Of a DNA stretch of 64,000 nucleotides, positions 21,545-31,514 are shown in pieces (the first letter of the stretch is position 1; every line of letters begins with the position of its first letter). Position numbers and translations under genes: made by a program. The stretch comes from Sthenelais limicola (taxonomy: Eukaryota > Annelida > Polychaeta > Phyllodocida > Sigalionidae): the NCBI GenBank assembly GCA_942159475.1, contig OW804096.1, positions 14,123,871-14,187,870 of the forward strand. The letters are read 5' to 3'. The notes beneath the pieces are model-generated. The model did no database searches. It was given only the letters and a program-made list of their open reading frames with translations, and was not told the origin of the DNA.

Positions 21545-24508
21545 GTGAGAATTAATCTTAATAGCATAGAAGATGAACAACCTGATATCCCCAGTCATGA
21601 GTACACCATTGACAAAATCGCCCAAATAAAGGGCTTAAAACTGGCATCTTGGAACGTCAGAAGTCTGACACAAAAGGTCAACGCGGTCTCGGATTTCCTG
21701 ATCCAGACAAATATAGACGTCTTAGCCATACAAGAATCATGGCTCAACGAAAATATACACGATAATGTATTACAGATAAAAAATTACAATACCTTCAGAT
21801 CAGATCGAAATCTCAGAAAGAGAGGGGGTGGACTAATCATATATGTAAACGATCAGTATACCGTAGACGAAACAACCTATAGCCACCTAAACTCGTGCAC
21901 AGAACATCTTGAAGCACAGCTAATTAGGATAAACAAAGGTCGAGCGAAAGCAATGATCATTTGTAACATCTATAAACCTCCCAATGGTAAACTTGATAAG
22001 GCTCAGGAACAGCTGAAGACCGCGTTGACATCAATAAGTAAGAACCCAAACTTAGTAGTTCTAGGAGATTTTAATGTTGATCACCTGGGGGGTCTGAAGG
22101 GGGGGGGAGGGAAGACCCAAGGCTCACCCTCATCACCAGCAAAACTCCCACCAAACCCAGTGATTGATTTTATGTTTCCATTTGGACTACACCCACAAAT
22201 ACTGACACCAACAAGAGTCGACACAAGATCAGAAAGACTCATAGACCAAATATACACCAACATGAACAACATAACAAATAAGGGAGCTATTATAGACTTC
22301 ACCAGTGACCACTTCCCCATATTTATCTCGAAAAAGAAACAGAGAAATACATACATCAACAAAGACATCTCCTCACGATCCTGGAAAAACCTAGACATGA
22401 ACATACTTAAACAAATACTAAAGGACGAAAACTGGAACGAACTATACCAATCCAGTGACGTAGACAAATGCTGGAGTATTGTAGAAAACAAAATCAATAC
22501 ATACTTAGACAAGATGTGTCCCAAAAAAACATTCAAAAACACCAAAATAAAGCCAGCATGGTACACCGATGAACTGAGAAGCAATGCTAGGCTAAGGGAC
22601 AAGGCTTTCTTGAAAGCAAGGAAGTCAGGGGTAAAGGCAGACTGGGACAAAGCAAAACAAACACGCAACAAATTCAACTCAAAAATGCTACAATCAAAAA
22701 ACACATACCTTAAAAATGAAATAGAAGAATGTGGGAAAGACAGGGCTAACTTCTGGGACATAATCACACCACTACTAAACCCAGACAAATTAAAAACAAA
22801 ACAAAATATCAAAATCAGAAAAGAGGATGGGATTTCCTCAACACCAGAGGAAACACCAGATATCATGAACAAATTCTTCTCTGAAATAGCCCCACAATTA
22901 GCAGAGTCTATACCTAAAATCACAACCCAAGAATCCAAATCAATTGAAAAGCTACAAGATGGGGACGGCCCACCAAAGTTCTCCTTCTCCCCGGTCAGCC
23001 AGGCCCAGGTGATCAAGCAAATAATTCGATCAGGCTCCAGGAAAGCCTGTGGGATCCCACACATCCCAACCAAAGTATTAAAACCCATAATGCTTACCTT
23101 ATCACATCAACTAACCCATATTTTCAATCTGTCAATACAAAAGGGAATAGTACCACGATCATTTAAGATAGCCACCATCACCCCACTTTTTAAAGGGGGG
23201 AAGAGGGATGAGTGCACCAACTATAGACCTATTACAGTGGTAAAATACCCGGCCAAGATACTGGAAAAATTAGTCCATGAGCAATTATATAACCACCTAG
23301 AAGAAAATAATGTATTATACGAACACCAATATGGATTTAGGGCAAACAAATCAACTGAAATGGCCCATCATAGAATCTTGGAAACGGTGTACGGCAACTT
23401 GAATTCCGGGAAGGCAACAACGCTTGCCTTCCTGGACTTCAAGAAAGCCTTCGACACGGTTAACCACAAAATATTGTTACAAAAGCTACAAGGGGTTGGC
23501 GTGGACGATTCCACCCTTGAATGGTTCAATAATTACCTGATAGACAGAAAACAGAGGGTGACAGCAAATGGTTTTACCTCTGATGAAAGGGGCGTTGTGT
23601 GTGGGGTCCCACAGGGAACGGCCCTAGGCCCTCTTATGTTCCTGGTATATATTAACGATCTGTATAAAAGTGTACAACAATGTGGAGTCCAATACTTTGC
23701 AGATGACACAGTACTATATGCGTCGGGGGCGGATGCCGCTGATAATAATGTGATGCTGGAAGGCGACCTCCACAGGGTGGGGGTCTGGTGCAAGATGAAC
23801 AAAATATCCCTGAACATCAAAAAGAGCCAAGTCATGACAATACATAACAAGCCAAGAAACACTACAGAAACTAACACACCCAACATACATATAAACAAAG
23901 ACAAATTAGAAAACACAACATCATACACATACCTCGGTGTAGACATAGACAACACACTCTCATTCAAAAAATACGTAGAAAGACGGATCTCACAAGCTCA
24001 ATCACGAGTTAAAGCCCTCACCAAAATATCAAGGGCACTCACAAAAGACACAATTATAATGCTATATAAAATGACGATCAGACCAATACTAGAGTACGGA
24101 GACACATTATACAACGTCGCACCAAAACAGACACTCAACAGAATAACAACAATACAAAATAGAATCATCAAACTCGCACTCAGACTACACAAAAGAACAA
24201 ACGTCGAACACCTAAACGAAGAAATGGGCTTGCAACTACCACACATTAGAAGACAAATGCACCTACTACAAAAAGCATACAAAGACACACAAATAGAAGA
24301 AAAACTAGACAAAAGAAAAATCAATCTCAGAACATTATCAAAAGGACCAACACTGATAGTCCCAAAACCAAAAAGTGAAAAATTCAGGAAATCGTTTGTG
24401 TACCAGGCACCCACTCTGTGGAATAGTCTTGATGGTAAAACAAGATGCATACCTGACTACAAGGCCTTCCAGCAATATCTAGGCACCCAGTATGCCACCG
24501 ACAAGTAA
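21545..24508 (+). CDS. LINE ORF2: APE endonuclease and reverse transcriptase
   Basis: 987 residues. It nicks target DNA and copies its own RNA at the nick. N-terminal apurinic-like endonuclease, about residues 31-262: N37 in WNVRSL, E64 in QESW, D175/N177 in GDFN, D255/H256 in TSDHF. Reverse transcriptase, about 480-790: D631 in FLDFKKAFDTVNH, GVPQGTALGPL, and catalytic D720/D721 in YFADDT. The C-terminal part ends with a conserved-looking FRKSFVYQAPTLWNSL at about 940. No stop or frameshift interrupts it. The start is unclear: a stop lies at 21539-21541, the first usable codon is GTG, and no in-frame ATG precedes the endonuclease motifs. A Gly/Ser/Pro-rich insert (182-203, coded by a poly-G stretch) follows GDFN. 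Likely initiated by coupling to an upstream frame, or the leader has decayed. Confidence 0.95.
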   Translation: MRINLNSIEDEQPDIPSHEYTIDKIAQIKGLKLASWNVRSLTQKVNAVSDFLIQTNIDVLAIQESWLNENIHDNVLQIKNYNTFRSDRNLRKRGGGLIIYVNDQYTVDETTYSHLNSCTEHLEAQLIRINKGRAKAMIICNIYKPPNGKLDKAQEQLKTALTSISKNPNLVVLGDFNVDHLGGLKGGGGKTQGSPSSPAKLPPNPVIDFMFPFGLHPQILTPTRVDTRSERLIDQIYTNMNNITNKGAIIDFTSDHFPIFISKKKQRNTYINKDISSRSWKNLDMNILKQILKDENWNELYQSSDVDKCWSIVENKINTYLDKMCPKKTFKNTKIKPAWYTDELRSNARLRDKAFLKARKSGVKADWDKAKQTRNKFNSKMLQSKNTYLKNEIEECGKDRANFWDIITPLLNPDKLKTKQNIKIRKEDGISSTPEETPDIMNKFFSEIAPQLAESIPKITTQESKSIEKLQDGDGPPKFSFSPVSQAQVIKQIIRSGSRKACGIPHIPTKVLKPIMLTLSHQLTHIFNLSIQKGIVPRSFKIATITPLFKGGKRDECTNYRPITVVKYPAKILEKLVHEQLYNHLEENNVLYEHQYGFRANKSTEMAHHRILETVYGNLNSGKATTLAFLDFKKAFDTVNHKILLQKLQGVGVDDSTLEWFNNYLIDRKQRVTANGFTSDERGVVCGVPQGTALGPLMFLVYINDLYKSVQQCGVQYFADDTVLYASGADAADNNVMLEGDLHRVGVWCKMNKISLNIKKSQVMTIHNKPRNTTETNTPNIHINKDKLENTTSYTYLGVDIDNTLSFKKYVERRISQAQSRVKALTKISRALTKDTIIMLYKMTIRPILEYGDTLYNVAPKQTLNRITTIQNRIIKLALRLHKRTNVEHLNEEMGLQLPHIRRQMHLLQKAYKDTQIEEKLDKRKINLRTLSKGPTLIVPKPKSEKFRKSFVYQAPTLWNSLDGKTRCIPDYKAFQQYLGTQYATDK

Positions 24509-24972
24509 ACAACGAATATATATATCAAATGATTAATGTAACTCCCTCATGACTGGGGATTAAGTCCACCATACCGCAACCGCTGCTGCTAACCATGTAC
24601 TATCACAATATTTCCAAAAGCGGCAGACAAACACGGTCAACCTTACTAGCCAGTAAAGCTAAAGCTCCAAACCAGTATTAATACTATAACAAATTATAAA
24701 CTTGAGAAAACCGACAAAGGCCGGACAGGGTGCTTGCACGCCCGCCCGCCCATGTATATATACGTACACTTTTGTACGCCTTATCCATTGATATTACGCA
24801 TAGTCAACTAGTCAACTGTATAACTTAGAACTTCTTATATGTTCCAAACGACGGGGTACTCGGAAGAGCTGTGAATAGCACAGACTGTATTCCAATTCCA
24901 TTACTATCTTTTGATTTAATTCATATGTAACTGTGAGATGGAAATAAAATCTATTATTATTATTATTATTAG
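24509..24972 (+). other. LINE 3' untranslated region and (ATT)n tail
   Basis: About 460 bp with CTCATGACTGGGGATTAAGT near the start and AATAAA just before the seven ATT units. The boundary with host DNA is taken at the end of the ATT run. Confidence 0.75.
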
Positions 24973-25039
24973 AAAGAGTGACCGTCCGTCGATAAAACCT
25001 CATCATTCTTAATAGGTATGGCCACCACTGATTTCTCAA

Positions 25040-25187
25040 ACTACCATGTATAGATCGACTAGCACCCCAAGTCCACCAAGTCTATATTATCTTTATGTCC
25101 GCACAGCTTGGGTCTCAGCAAAGATGCTGTAGGTTAGACCGTCTTTGGTCTCGGTCATACTGTAGCCTCGCTGGGCTTGATACCTTA
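25040..25187 (+). repeat. Dispersed repeat G, left part
   Basis: AGTCCACCAAG ... CTTGGG ... TAGCCTCGCTGGGCTTGAT resembles 61585-61665 and resumes after the family F insertion with TCGAGGCAGTAGTGACTCTA at 25551. Together they define a repeat interrupted by family F. Confidence 0.6.
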
Positions 25188-25550
25188 TTAGGCCAAAAAA
25201 AATAGGTGTGTTTCCGATTTACCCCCCCCCCCCCTACCTGGAAAAACCTTACCCTACCTAAAAAAAATTTTACCATACCTGATTTGTTCCCCATCATATC
25301 TTACTTTTTTTGGATTTTTTGACAAAAAAAGCTTATAAAAGCAGGAAAACGGGTTTTCCTAACCTGGAACTGTCAAAAGGCACATTTCCCATGTTCAAAA
25401 CAACTATTGTTATGAAAAAGACATTTTTTTCAGTTCCTGGGAGGAGGTTACCAAACAAAAAAAAATAACAAAAAAAAAAAGTTACCACCCCCCCCAACCT
25501 AGTTTTCAGCCAGATAAATCGGAAACACACCTATTTTTTTTTGGCCTTAA
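25188..25550 (+). mobile_element. Family F inverted-repeat element, complete copy
   Basis: About 360 bp. Ends are inverted repeats: AAAAAATAGGTGTGTTTCCG at the left, CGGAAACACACCTATTTTTT at the right, bordered by TTAGGCC and GGCCTTAA. The interior is A-, T- and C-homopolymer-rich. Inserted into dispersed repeat G. Non-coding; frames on the minus strand are element sequence. Confidence 0.85.
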
Positions 25551-25600
25551 TCGAGGCAGTAGTGACTCTAATATTTGTTTATTTTGTTCAAGATTTTATT
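25551..25600 (+). repeat. Dispersed repeat G, right part
   Basis: TCGAGGCAGTAGTGACTCTA, matching 61668-61687. Confidence 0.6.
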
Positions 25601-25728
25601 TATTAGACAATACTAATCAAAGGCTATACAAGTCTACCGTGTATAATGAACACTAGAATGTCAAAATTATACATGACCTCAGTTTAACCGTACAAATACC
25701 GTATTCATGCATGTAAGAAAAACAAAAT

Positions 25729-26078
25729 AATAGGGGAGTTGCATGTCTCACTGCGCATGTCTGTCACAGTGCATGCTGGGATGGATTCATCTCAAATCTG
25801 ACATAGAAATATTTGGCAACATTTTAATCAAAAATTGCATAAATGGATTCATCGATATCATAGCTTGTATAAATGATCAATGAAACCCAATGCATGATGT
25901 GAAAGATGTGGACTTGTCTCATGGAATATATATATATAGATATTGATATTAAATCATTGATAAATATCCCATGCTGAACATGGCATGTTTTCTATAGATT
26001 TTACACTGTACCATTAGTCCCATAATTCCATGCGAATCAAGATTTAAAATGGCGGCTAATCTATGCAAGTCCCCTATT
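25729..26078 (+). mobile_element. Family B MITE, complete copy
   Basis: 350 bp with ends AATAGGGGAGTTGCATGT and GCAAGTCCCCTATT. Interior shows CACTGCGCATGTCTGTCACA and the GGCGGCTAA motif near the right end. Not nested. Confidence 0.93.
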
Positions 26079-26428
26079 CTTCCCCCGGTTCCGATCCACC
26101 CTTTCCACCTATTGTCTATTGTTAGTCATAATACAAATACCATTACATTGACTCTCTCCTTACCACTTAGCCAAGGTTGGAGGCATGTTTTCTATGAAAT
26201 GTGATATACTATTTATTATCCCCCACCAGCCTGTAGAGGAATAACAACATTCCGCAGAACAATTCATAGAGAAAGTCCTCCTATGAATATGACCGAGTAT
26301 GGAATCTGAGATCCCTACAGGAAAAATATTCCAAAATTTTCAAAACATTTATTTACTATTTCAATATATTTGACTGCTATGGTCGATTGCTATAGTTTAA
26401 ATTTTAGGTCAGAAAGTCTTGTGTCTCT

Positions 26429-26637
26429 CTAGGTCCAAACCCTCAGATCAGATAAGAATGGTATGTCAGTGATTGGGCGCCTACTTCGCTTATGGTTTCC
26501 TAGCCTACGACTCGGCGTTTTAATGGGATTATAACGACTTTTTGCGGTCTTAATAGAATTATAATGGCACTTTGCGGTTTGAGGCGAGAGACTTTCCCTC
26601 CGTTTGAAGGGACTTTCTGATATTTGGGCCTAGACTG
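26429..26637 (+). mobile_element. Family C MITE-like repeat, complete copy
   Basis: CTAGGTCCAAACCCTCAGAT to GGGCCTAGACTG, with the extra TGATTGGGCGCC segment found in some copies. Confidence 0.85.
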
Positions 26638-26739
26638 TAAGTCTCAATGATGGGACTGCCGGGTCAATTTTGAAGGTGGTTTCATTTAGTTCAATGGATG
26701 ACTCATCCATTTTTTCTTTTTCTTTACTGTATTGTAAAG

Positions 26740-26872
26740 GTATCTCAAACATGGATTTGTGACAAGGGATCAACTCTCACCGAAGATGTCATTCCTGTCC
26801 ATCTATACAGAACCAGTACAGCACCATCGCAAGGCTTACCGCAGCCAGTGGAGACGCCACCTTTATACTTAA
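26740..26872 (+). CDS. Possible terminal coding exon, unidentified basic protein
   Basis: Tentative. A pyrimidine-rich run ends TGTATTGTAAAG at 26739, a plausible acceptor. Reading from 26740 with one base completing a split codon gives 43 codons that end EPVQHHRKAYRSQWRRHLYT followed by TAA at 26870. The tail is Arg/His/Tyr/Trp-rich and complex, which looks like real protein rather than repeat. AATAAA begins at 26872, overlapping the stop. An alternative frame (26698-26889) is also open over the same bases, so frame choice is uncertain. No family recognised. Upstream exons would lie to the left, beyond the family C copy. Confidence 0.35.
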
Positions 26873-26877
26873 ATAAA
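26872..26877 (+). terminator. Candidate polyadenylation signal overlapping a stop codon
   Basis: AATAAA two bases into the TAA stop of the possible terminal exon; would give an unusually short 3' untranslated region. Confidence 0.25.
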
Positions 26878-27950
26878 ACAAAAATATAATATTTATTTTT
26901 GTTTCTTATAAACAAAGTAGGTGTAAGAGATGCTAGCTGGTCCTGTCGTCAGGTAGCTCCTCCTTCCTCAGTTAGATGTTTGAAATATATTATTCTAATG
27001 ACTTGGAAAGCTGGAGTAGAAACAGCAATTATCATAACCAAAATGTCTATATTTCTGCCCACAGTAGAAGGCCAGGGTCTATAGTCTCTCTATAACCCCT
27101 CACTCAATGCTATAAAGTCGGTATCATCGACGGACACACAGACTTCATTTGCATGTGAGTAGGAGCTCAATACTAGCGCGTCTCCTAATGTATAACTCCA
27201 GGGTGTGGTCAATACACATGTCCACTTGGTCTGCCTTCCTAAGCAATATGTGCGGGTTGGGGGTTGCGTAGAGGGGGAGACTATTCTTGTTGTTCAAAAT
27301 TTCTTATTCAGGAAAACATGTTTAGCACGCTGGAGTGGTTTTCGTTGCGTCCTGAAGAATCATTCTTAGTAATAAATGGGGCTACAACCTATTATATACT
27401 AATGGCCAACTACTGTGCATGACTGTCCCATAAAGGATTATGGGACTATTGGAACCCATTTAAGCTTAGTCAAAATGATTAGAAGTTCCCCCAAATAAGC
27501 TGTATAAAAACTAAAATAAATGAATAAATGTATATGGATTATCGACTCTCTTTAATATTATTTGCTATGAACTTGCACTAAAATTTACATGATTTTATTC
27601 TCCGTTCTTAAGGAATCAATCTTATTATTATTTTTTAAATATATTTCTGACTAAAGCCTAGGTGAATATGAATTCAGTTATAGTTGCCTTCAGCTGGGAA
27701 AGTTCCTATAATCCCACACTAGTCCATAGGCCATCTGATGGTCTATTATCGAAGGTCACAACCCAATCAACAACCTCGATTTCATATTCATTGCCTATTG
27801 CCTGTTCCCTTCCACCCATCTCCCCCTGCCCCCCCCCCCCTACCCCGCCCCCCAAGGTAATATAATAATGCAAATAGGCAAGCTTTCATGAACATGCATG
27901 GGCCGCACTACACCCTATACACGTCTTGTAGTCCATGTAACAGATTTCGG
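26878..27950. other. Unassigned non-coding stretch
   Basis: No supported gene; C-rich patch at 27827-27853. Open frames at 26899-27084 and 27662-27865 lack motifs. Confidence 0.3.
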
Positions 27951-28290
27951 AACATTGTATTAAATATATCCTTGCATTTTGAAGGCCTTCGTAGATGGAG
28001 TATATTTAGTACCTTTGCTGGCAATTACCCATCCAGAAAAATTGCAAACATTTTTTTTCAAAAATAAAAATATCAAACTTATTAAAGCAACGTACAAAGA
28101 CCTGCGTTTTTTCAATTGTTCTGATTAAATATTTGTAATTGGCCTTTAATAAAATTTTAAAAAATGAAATTAGGTGTCCTAGTGTTTACTTTCATTGGAA
28201 TCAGCTTGATCTCCTCTTTTCAAATATGGTGATATCTCAAAATCCATATTTTCTGACTTATGACTCATTTTCTTAAAACGGATCACATAT
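27951..28290 (+). mobile_element. Family E element, left end missing
   Basis: Matches 30960-31250: TATATCCTTGCATTTTGAAG, TTTTTTTTCAAAAATAAAAA, GGTGTCCTAGTGTTTACT, TCTCAAAATCCATATTTTCT, and the right end GACTCATTTTCTTAAAACGG then ATCACATAT. The left terminal inverted repeat is absent. Confidence 0.8.
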
Positions 28291-28411
28291 ATCTCTAACA
28301 CATATAAGAGAGAGAGAGAGAGTATGTATGTAAATATAGAATATAGTATCTCTAATTTTTGGCTTTATAAACCTTAAAATAAAACGAATAAATCAATTTG
28401 TCTTTCCGGAG

Positions 28412-29746
28412 GTGACCCAACGCACGGTTCATAAGATCATTGGTAAAACAAAAATCTCAAAATCCTCGGGAATACCACTAGTCCCAACCAGAGTCTTGAA
28501 ACACGTTTTGAGTGCCCTGTTGAGCCAATTTACCCACCTATGTAATTTATCAATACAGACCTCAAAAGTGCCCCAAGATTTTAAAGAGGGGAGGATAACG
28601 CCCATCTATAAGTCAGGGCCAAGGACAGACCCTTCAAATTACAGACCAATAAGTATAGTCAAACTACCAGCAAATTTTTTAGAAAGAGTAGTACAAGGCA
28701 CATTATACCCTCATCTAGAAGAAAATGACCTACTATACAAATACCAATATGGGTACAGGGCAGGTCACTCACTAGAACAAGCACACAGAAGACTTTTTGA
28801 ATATATATATGAATTTAAAAACAAAAAAGATCCTGTCTCCCTGGTATACCTAGACTTTCGAAAAGCATTTGACACGGTAGACCATGAGATACTGCTCAGA
28901 AAACTAACAACATTCCACCTCTCACCAAAAGTAATAGATTGGTTCAGAGACTACCTTACTAATAGATACCAAAGAGTGCAGGCAAACGGTGTTACCTCCG
29001 GAAAGGCCAGAGTCACCTATGGGGTCCCCCAGGGAACGGTTTTGGGGCCTCTCCTATTCCTACTGTACATAAATGACCTCCACAGAGTTATTAAACAGTC
29101 ACAGGTACAGCTCTTTGCCGATGACACAGTGATATTCCACTCACATCCACGGGGAGAAACTTTGTACAAAGAACTTCAAAAAGACCTGGATGCTGTGGGA
29201 AAATGGTGCACACTAAACAAAATATCAGTAAATGTACAAAAAAGCAAAGCCATGAGCATAGCCCTATGTACAACAAAATCAAACACAAACACAAACGTGT
29301 TAAGCCTTAACAACGCCAAATTAGAGCATGTCACACAATACAAATACCTTGGCCTAGAAATTGATAGCGGCCTAACATTCAACCTCCACCTTACCTCAAA
29401 AATCAAACAGGGAATACAGAGACTCAGAGCCACTGCCAAAATCAACCAAGCCCTCTCCAGTAAAAACACAGTCCTAATCTATAAGACCATGGTACGCCCC
29501 GGGTTTGACTTTTGTGATATGTTATATGCCCCGGCACAGAAAAAACACATAGACAGGCTTCAATCCATACAAAACTCATTTCTTAGGTTAGCATACAACA
29601 AAAAAAAGACCGATAGCGTCAAGGAAATCCACTCAGAGATAAAGATGGAATTTCTAAATGAAAGAAGAGACTCACACCTTCTCCACTTAGCATATGAGAT
29701 GAGTTGTGACAAAAGATACCTTGACAACAGAAAAATCAATCTGTGA
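28412..29746 (+). pseudogene. LINE reverse transcriptase fragment, degraded
   Basis: 444 codons of reverse transcriptase and downstream domain with LVYLDFRKAFDTVDH, GVPQGTVLGPLL and LFADDTVIF all intact. No endonuclease. A TGA at 29744 stands where the other LINE has an Arg codon (KINL then stop versus KINLRTL), consistent with a CGA-to-TGA change. The same frame continues past it with RKSFIVQAPTLFNKI until 29886, where a duplicated ACATACCTTG (10 bp) shifts the frame just before the natural end (LEENFFSHTG-like). Not functional as it stands. Confidence 0.92.
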
Positions 29747-29940
29747 AGTCTGGCAAAGAGTAAGGTCCTAAAAATACCAATGACAAAAACAGAGAGGATC
29801 AGAAAATCTTTTATTGTACAAGCCCCAACCCTCTTCAATAAAATTTCACCAGCTGGGAGAAACTGCCCAACATACCTTGACATACCTTGAAGAAAACTTC
29901 TTCTCCCATACGGGATAGTGGAGAGACCCCAATATCGATC
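29747..29940 (+). pseudogene. C-terminal remainder of the degraded LINE ORF
   Basis: In-frame continuation after the TGA; ACATACCTTG occurs twice in direct succession at 29869-29888 and breaks the frame. Confidence 0.8.
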
Positions 29941-30494
29941 TCTATTGGGCAGGCCAAAGTATTATTAAAAACTAGTCACAATGTATATACAAATGTAAAG
30001 GGAGCAGATGTGATGTGGGGCCAGTGTTCGCCAGAATGTTACCCAGCATACATCTAAACCCTCTAGTCCTCAAAACGACGAAAGGATATAAATAAACAGC
30101 GTTCAATGCAGTGTTCGCAAGAATGCCAGGACCTAGCTGGATGTGAAAATGGGATAGACTACCTATACAGCACAATACCAAATTCCTCCCATTTTTAGTA
30201 TCAACAAAAATTAACCCAAAATAAACATGGACGATGTCCACAAAAACACATACACAAGGAAACCCATACCATGGGCCCCACCTTGATATAGTATAGCTAG
30301 TGCATCCCATTGCAGTAGAATAGGTAACTAGTCATTTAGCGCGTCGCTATCTCATGAACTGTAAAATTAAAACTCTAGTCTAAGGGACCCTCTGGAAGAG
30401 CTATGGCTGCCATAGAAGAGGGCAAACCCATTTTCGGTGTAATTTATCTTATGTACTGTTTTCTGGAAATAAACAATATACATACATACATACA

Positions 30495-30833
30495 AAATCG
30501 ATAGGCATTAACTAATGAACATTAATGAATATATTGAAGACCAACTCTAACATCCAGCTCGCGTGAGTTGTTTAAATGTTTATTTTATAACAAAATCCCA
30601 ACATTCCGGTCAATTGACCTTCTTCAGGGAGAATGAAGTGTTTGAAGCAATAAGGGTTTTATTTAGAGTGTGTTGGGGTAGGATCATGTTACCCTGGCTT
30701 GGAGTAGAATGACATGCGTATTGAAATTTGTTTATAATTTTCCTGATTAAGAGATATATGACATTATGGTAGTTATGTTACATCGAGACATTGAAATAGA
30801 TAAACAATAATGTAATAAAATAGAAATATTAAC
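30495..30833. other. Unassigned AT-rich stretch
   Basis: Nothing recognised. Confidence 0.3.
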
Positions 30834-31250
30834 ATATGTGTTGTGTTTCAGGAAAATGAGTCATAAGTCGCAAAATCGATATTTTTCAAAGTTATTTATT
30901 TATAAGATATCTTTGTTGGAATATTCTAATTCTTGGAGTGCTTAATACTTCTAGTAATAATAATACATGTACAAAATTTTAAGGCAATGTATTAGATATA
31001 TCCATGCATTTCTAAAGTCATCTTATGAAGTATATTTAGGTACATTATTAGCAATTATCCACCCAAAAGTATTAATAACATTTTTTTTTCAAAAATAAAG
31101 ATACCAAACTTGAAATATGGAAACACTGCTTTGATGTCCTATTGTTTACTACCATTAGAATCGGCTTGATCTCATCTTTTCAAACATAATGTTATCTCAA
31201 AATCGATTTTTTGCGACTTGTGACTCATTTTCCTGAAACACATCACATAT
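30834..31250 (+). mobile_element. Family E inverted-repeat element, complete copy
   Basis: 417 bp with terminal inverted repeats of about 48 bp: GTTTCAGGAAAATGAGTCAT at the left and GTGACTCATTTTCCTGAAAC at the right, each running on to ATCGAT. Interior AT-rich, no coding capacity. Two partial copies elsewhere (27951, 40572). Confidence 0.9.
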
Positions 31251-31401
31251 ACAATATTACAAACTAAGTTCTTGATTATTGTCTTGGCTTTTTCTAAAAG
31301 GTATCAACAAAATCAGCCACACTGATTGACTTTTACCTTCTACTCCTTCACAAATTGTCTTGGCTTCCGTATCAGTATAGAGATTCTAATTTATCCCAAC
31401 T
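31251..31401. other. Unassigned short spacer
   Basis: Nothing recognised. Confidence 0.2.
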
Positions 31402-31514
31402 AAAGGGCCTTGTCCACTAAGCCGATTCTCATGCGATTCTCACAGAATTCAGTGCAAAAGAGTCCTCTGCGGCGCAAAATCACACGAGAATCGGCTTGGT
31501 GGATTAGGCCCTTA
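31402..31514 (+). mobile_element. Family D palindromic MITE
   Basis: 113 bp. Left AAGGGCCTTGTCCACTAAGC ... CGATTCTC, right GAGAATCGGCTTGGTGG ... GGCCCTTAA: arms of about 38 bp that can fold into a hairpin around a CAGAGGACTC-type centre. A second copy lies at 58718-58830. Confidence 0.9.

Larger units (their letters stand above)
20560..24972 (+). mobile_element. Non-LTR retrotransposon (CR1/Jockey-like group), near full length
   Basis: The 3' end is clear: AATAAAATC followed by (ATT)n at 24952-24972, about 450 bp after the ORF stop, fitting elements whose 3' ends are short tandem tails. The 5' limit is not resolved. Upstream of the ORF are motifs repeated in tandem: TATTTTATCCGAATGGCAG at 21030 and 21151 within units of about 121 bp, and CAACTAAACTAACC at about 20178, 20478 and 20580. 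Tandem 5' units are common in LINE untranslated regions. The clade is assigned from APE-type endonuclease plus RT order and overall feel; a tree would be needed. Confidence 0.85.
28391..30494 (+). mobile_element. 5'-truncated non-LTR retrotransposon
   Basis: Begins abruptly at about 28391, in protein terms at FVFPEVTQ, which aligns with FSFSPVSQ of the 21.5-kb LINE, so the endonuclease and everything before it are lost. Ends with GGAAATAAACAATATACATACATACATACA, an AATAAA followed by (CATA)n at 30472-30494. Related to but clearly diverged from the other LINE. Truncation during reverse transcription is the usual cause. Confidence 0.85.

Noticed and set aside
22081..23088. 335-codon minus-strand frame
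   Set aside because: Antisense shadow of the LINE ORF2, whose plus-strand motifs are unambiguous; same for 23533-23967 and 23998-24450.
29091..29883. Minus-strand frames of 67-107 codons
   Set aside because: Antisense shadows of the degraded LINE reverse transcriptase.
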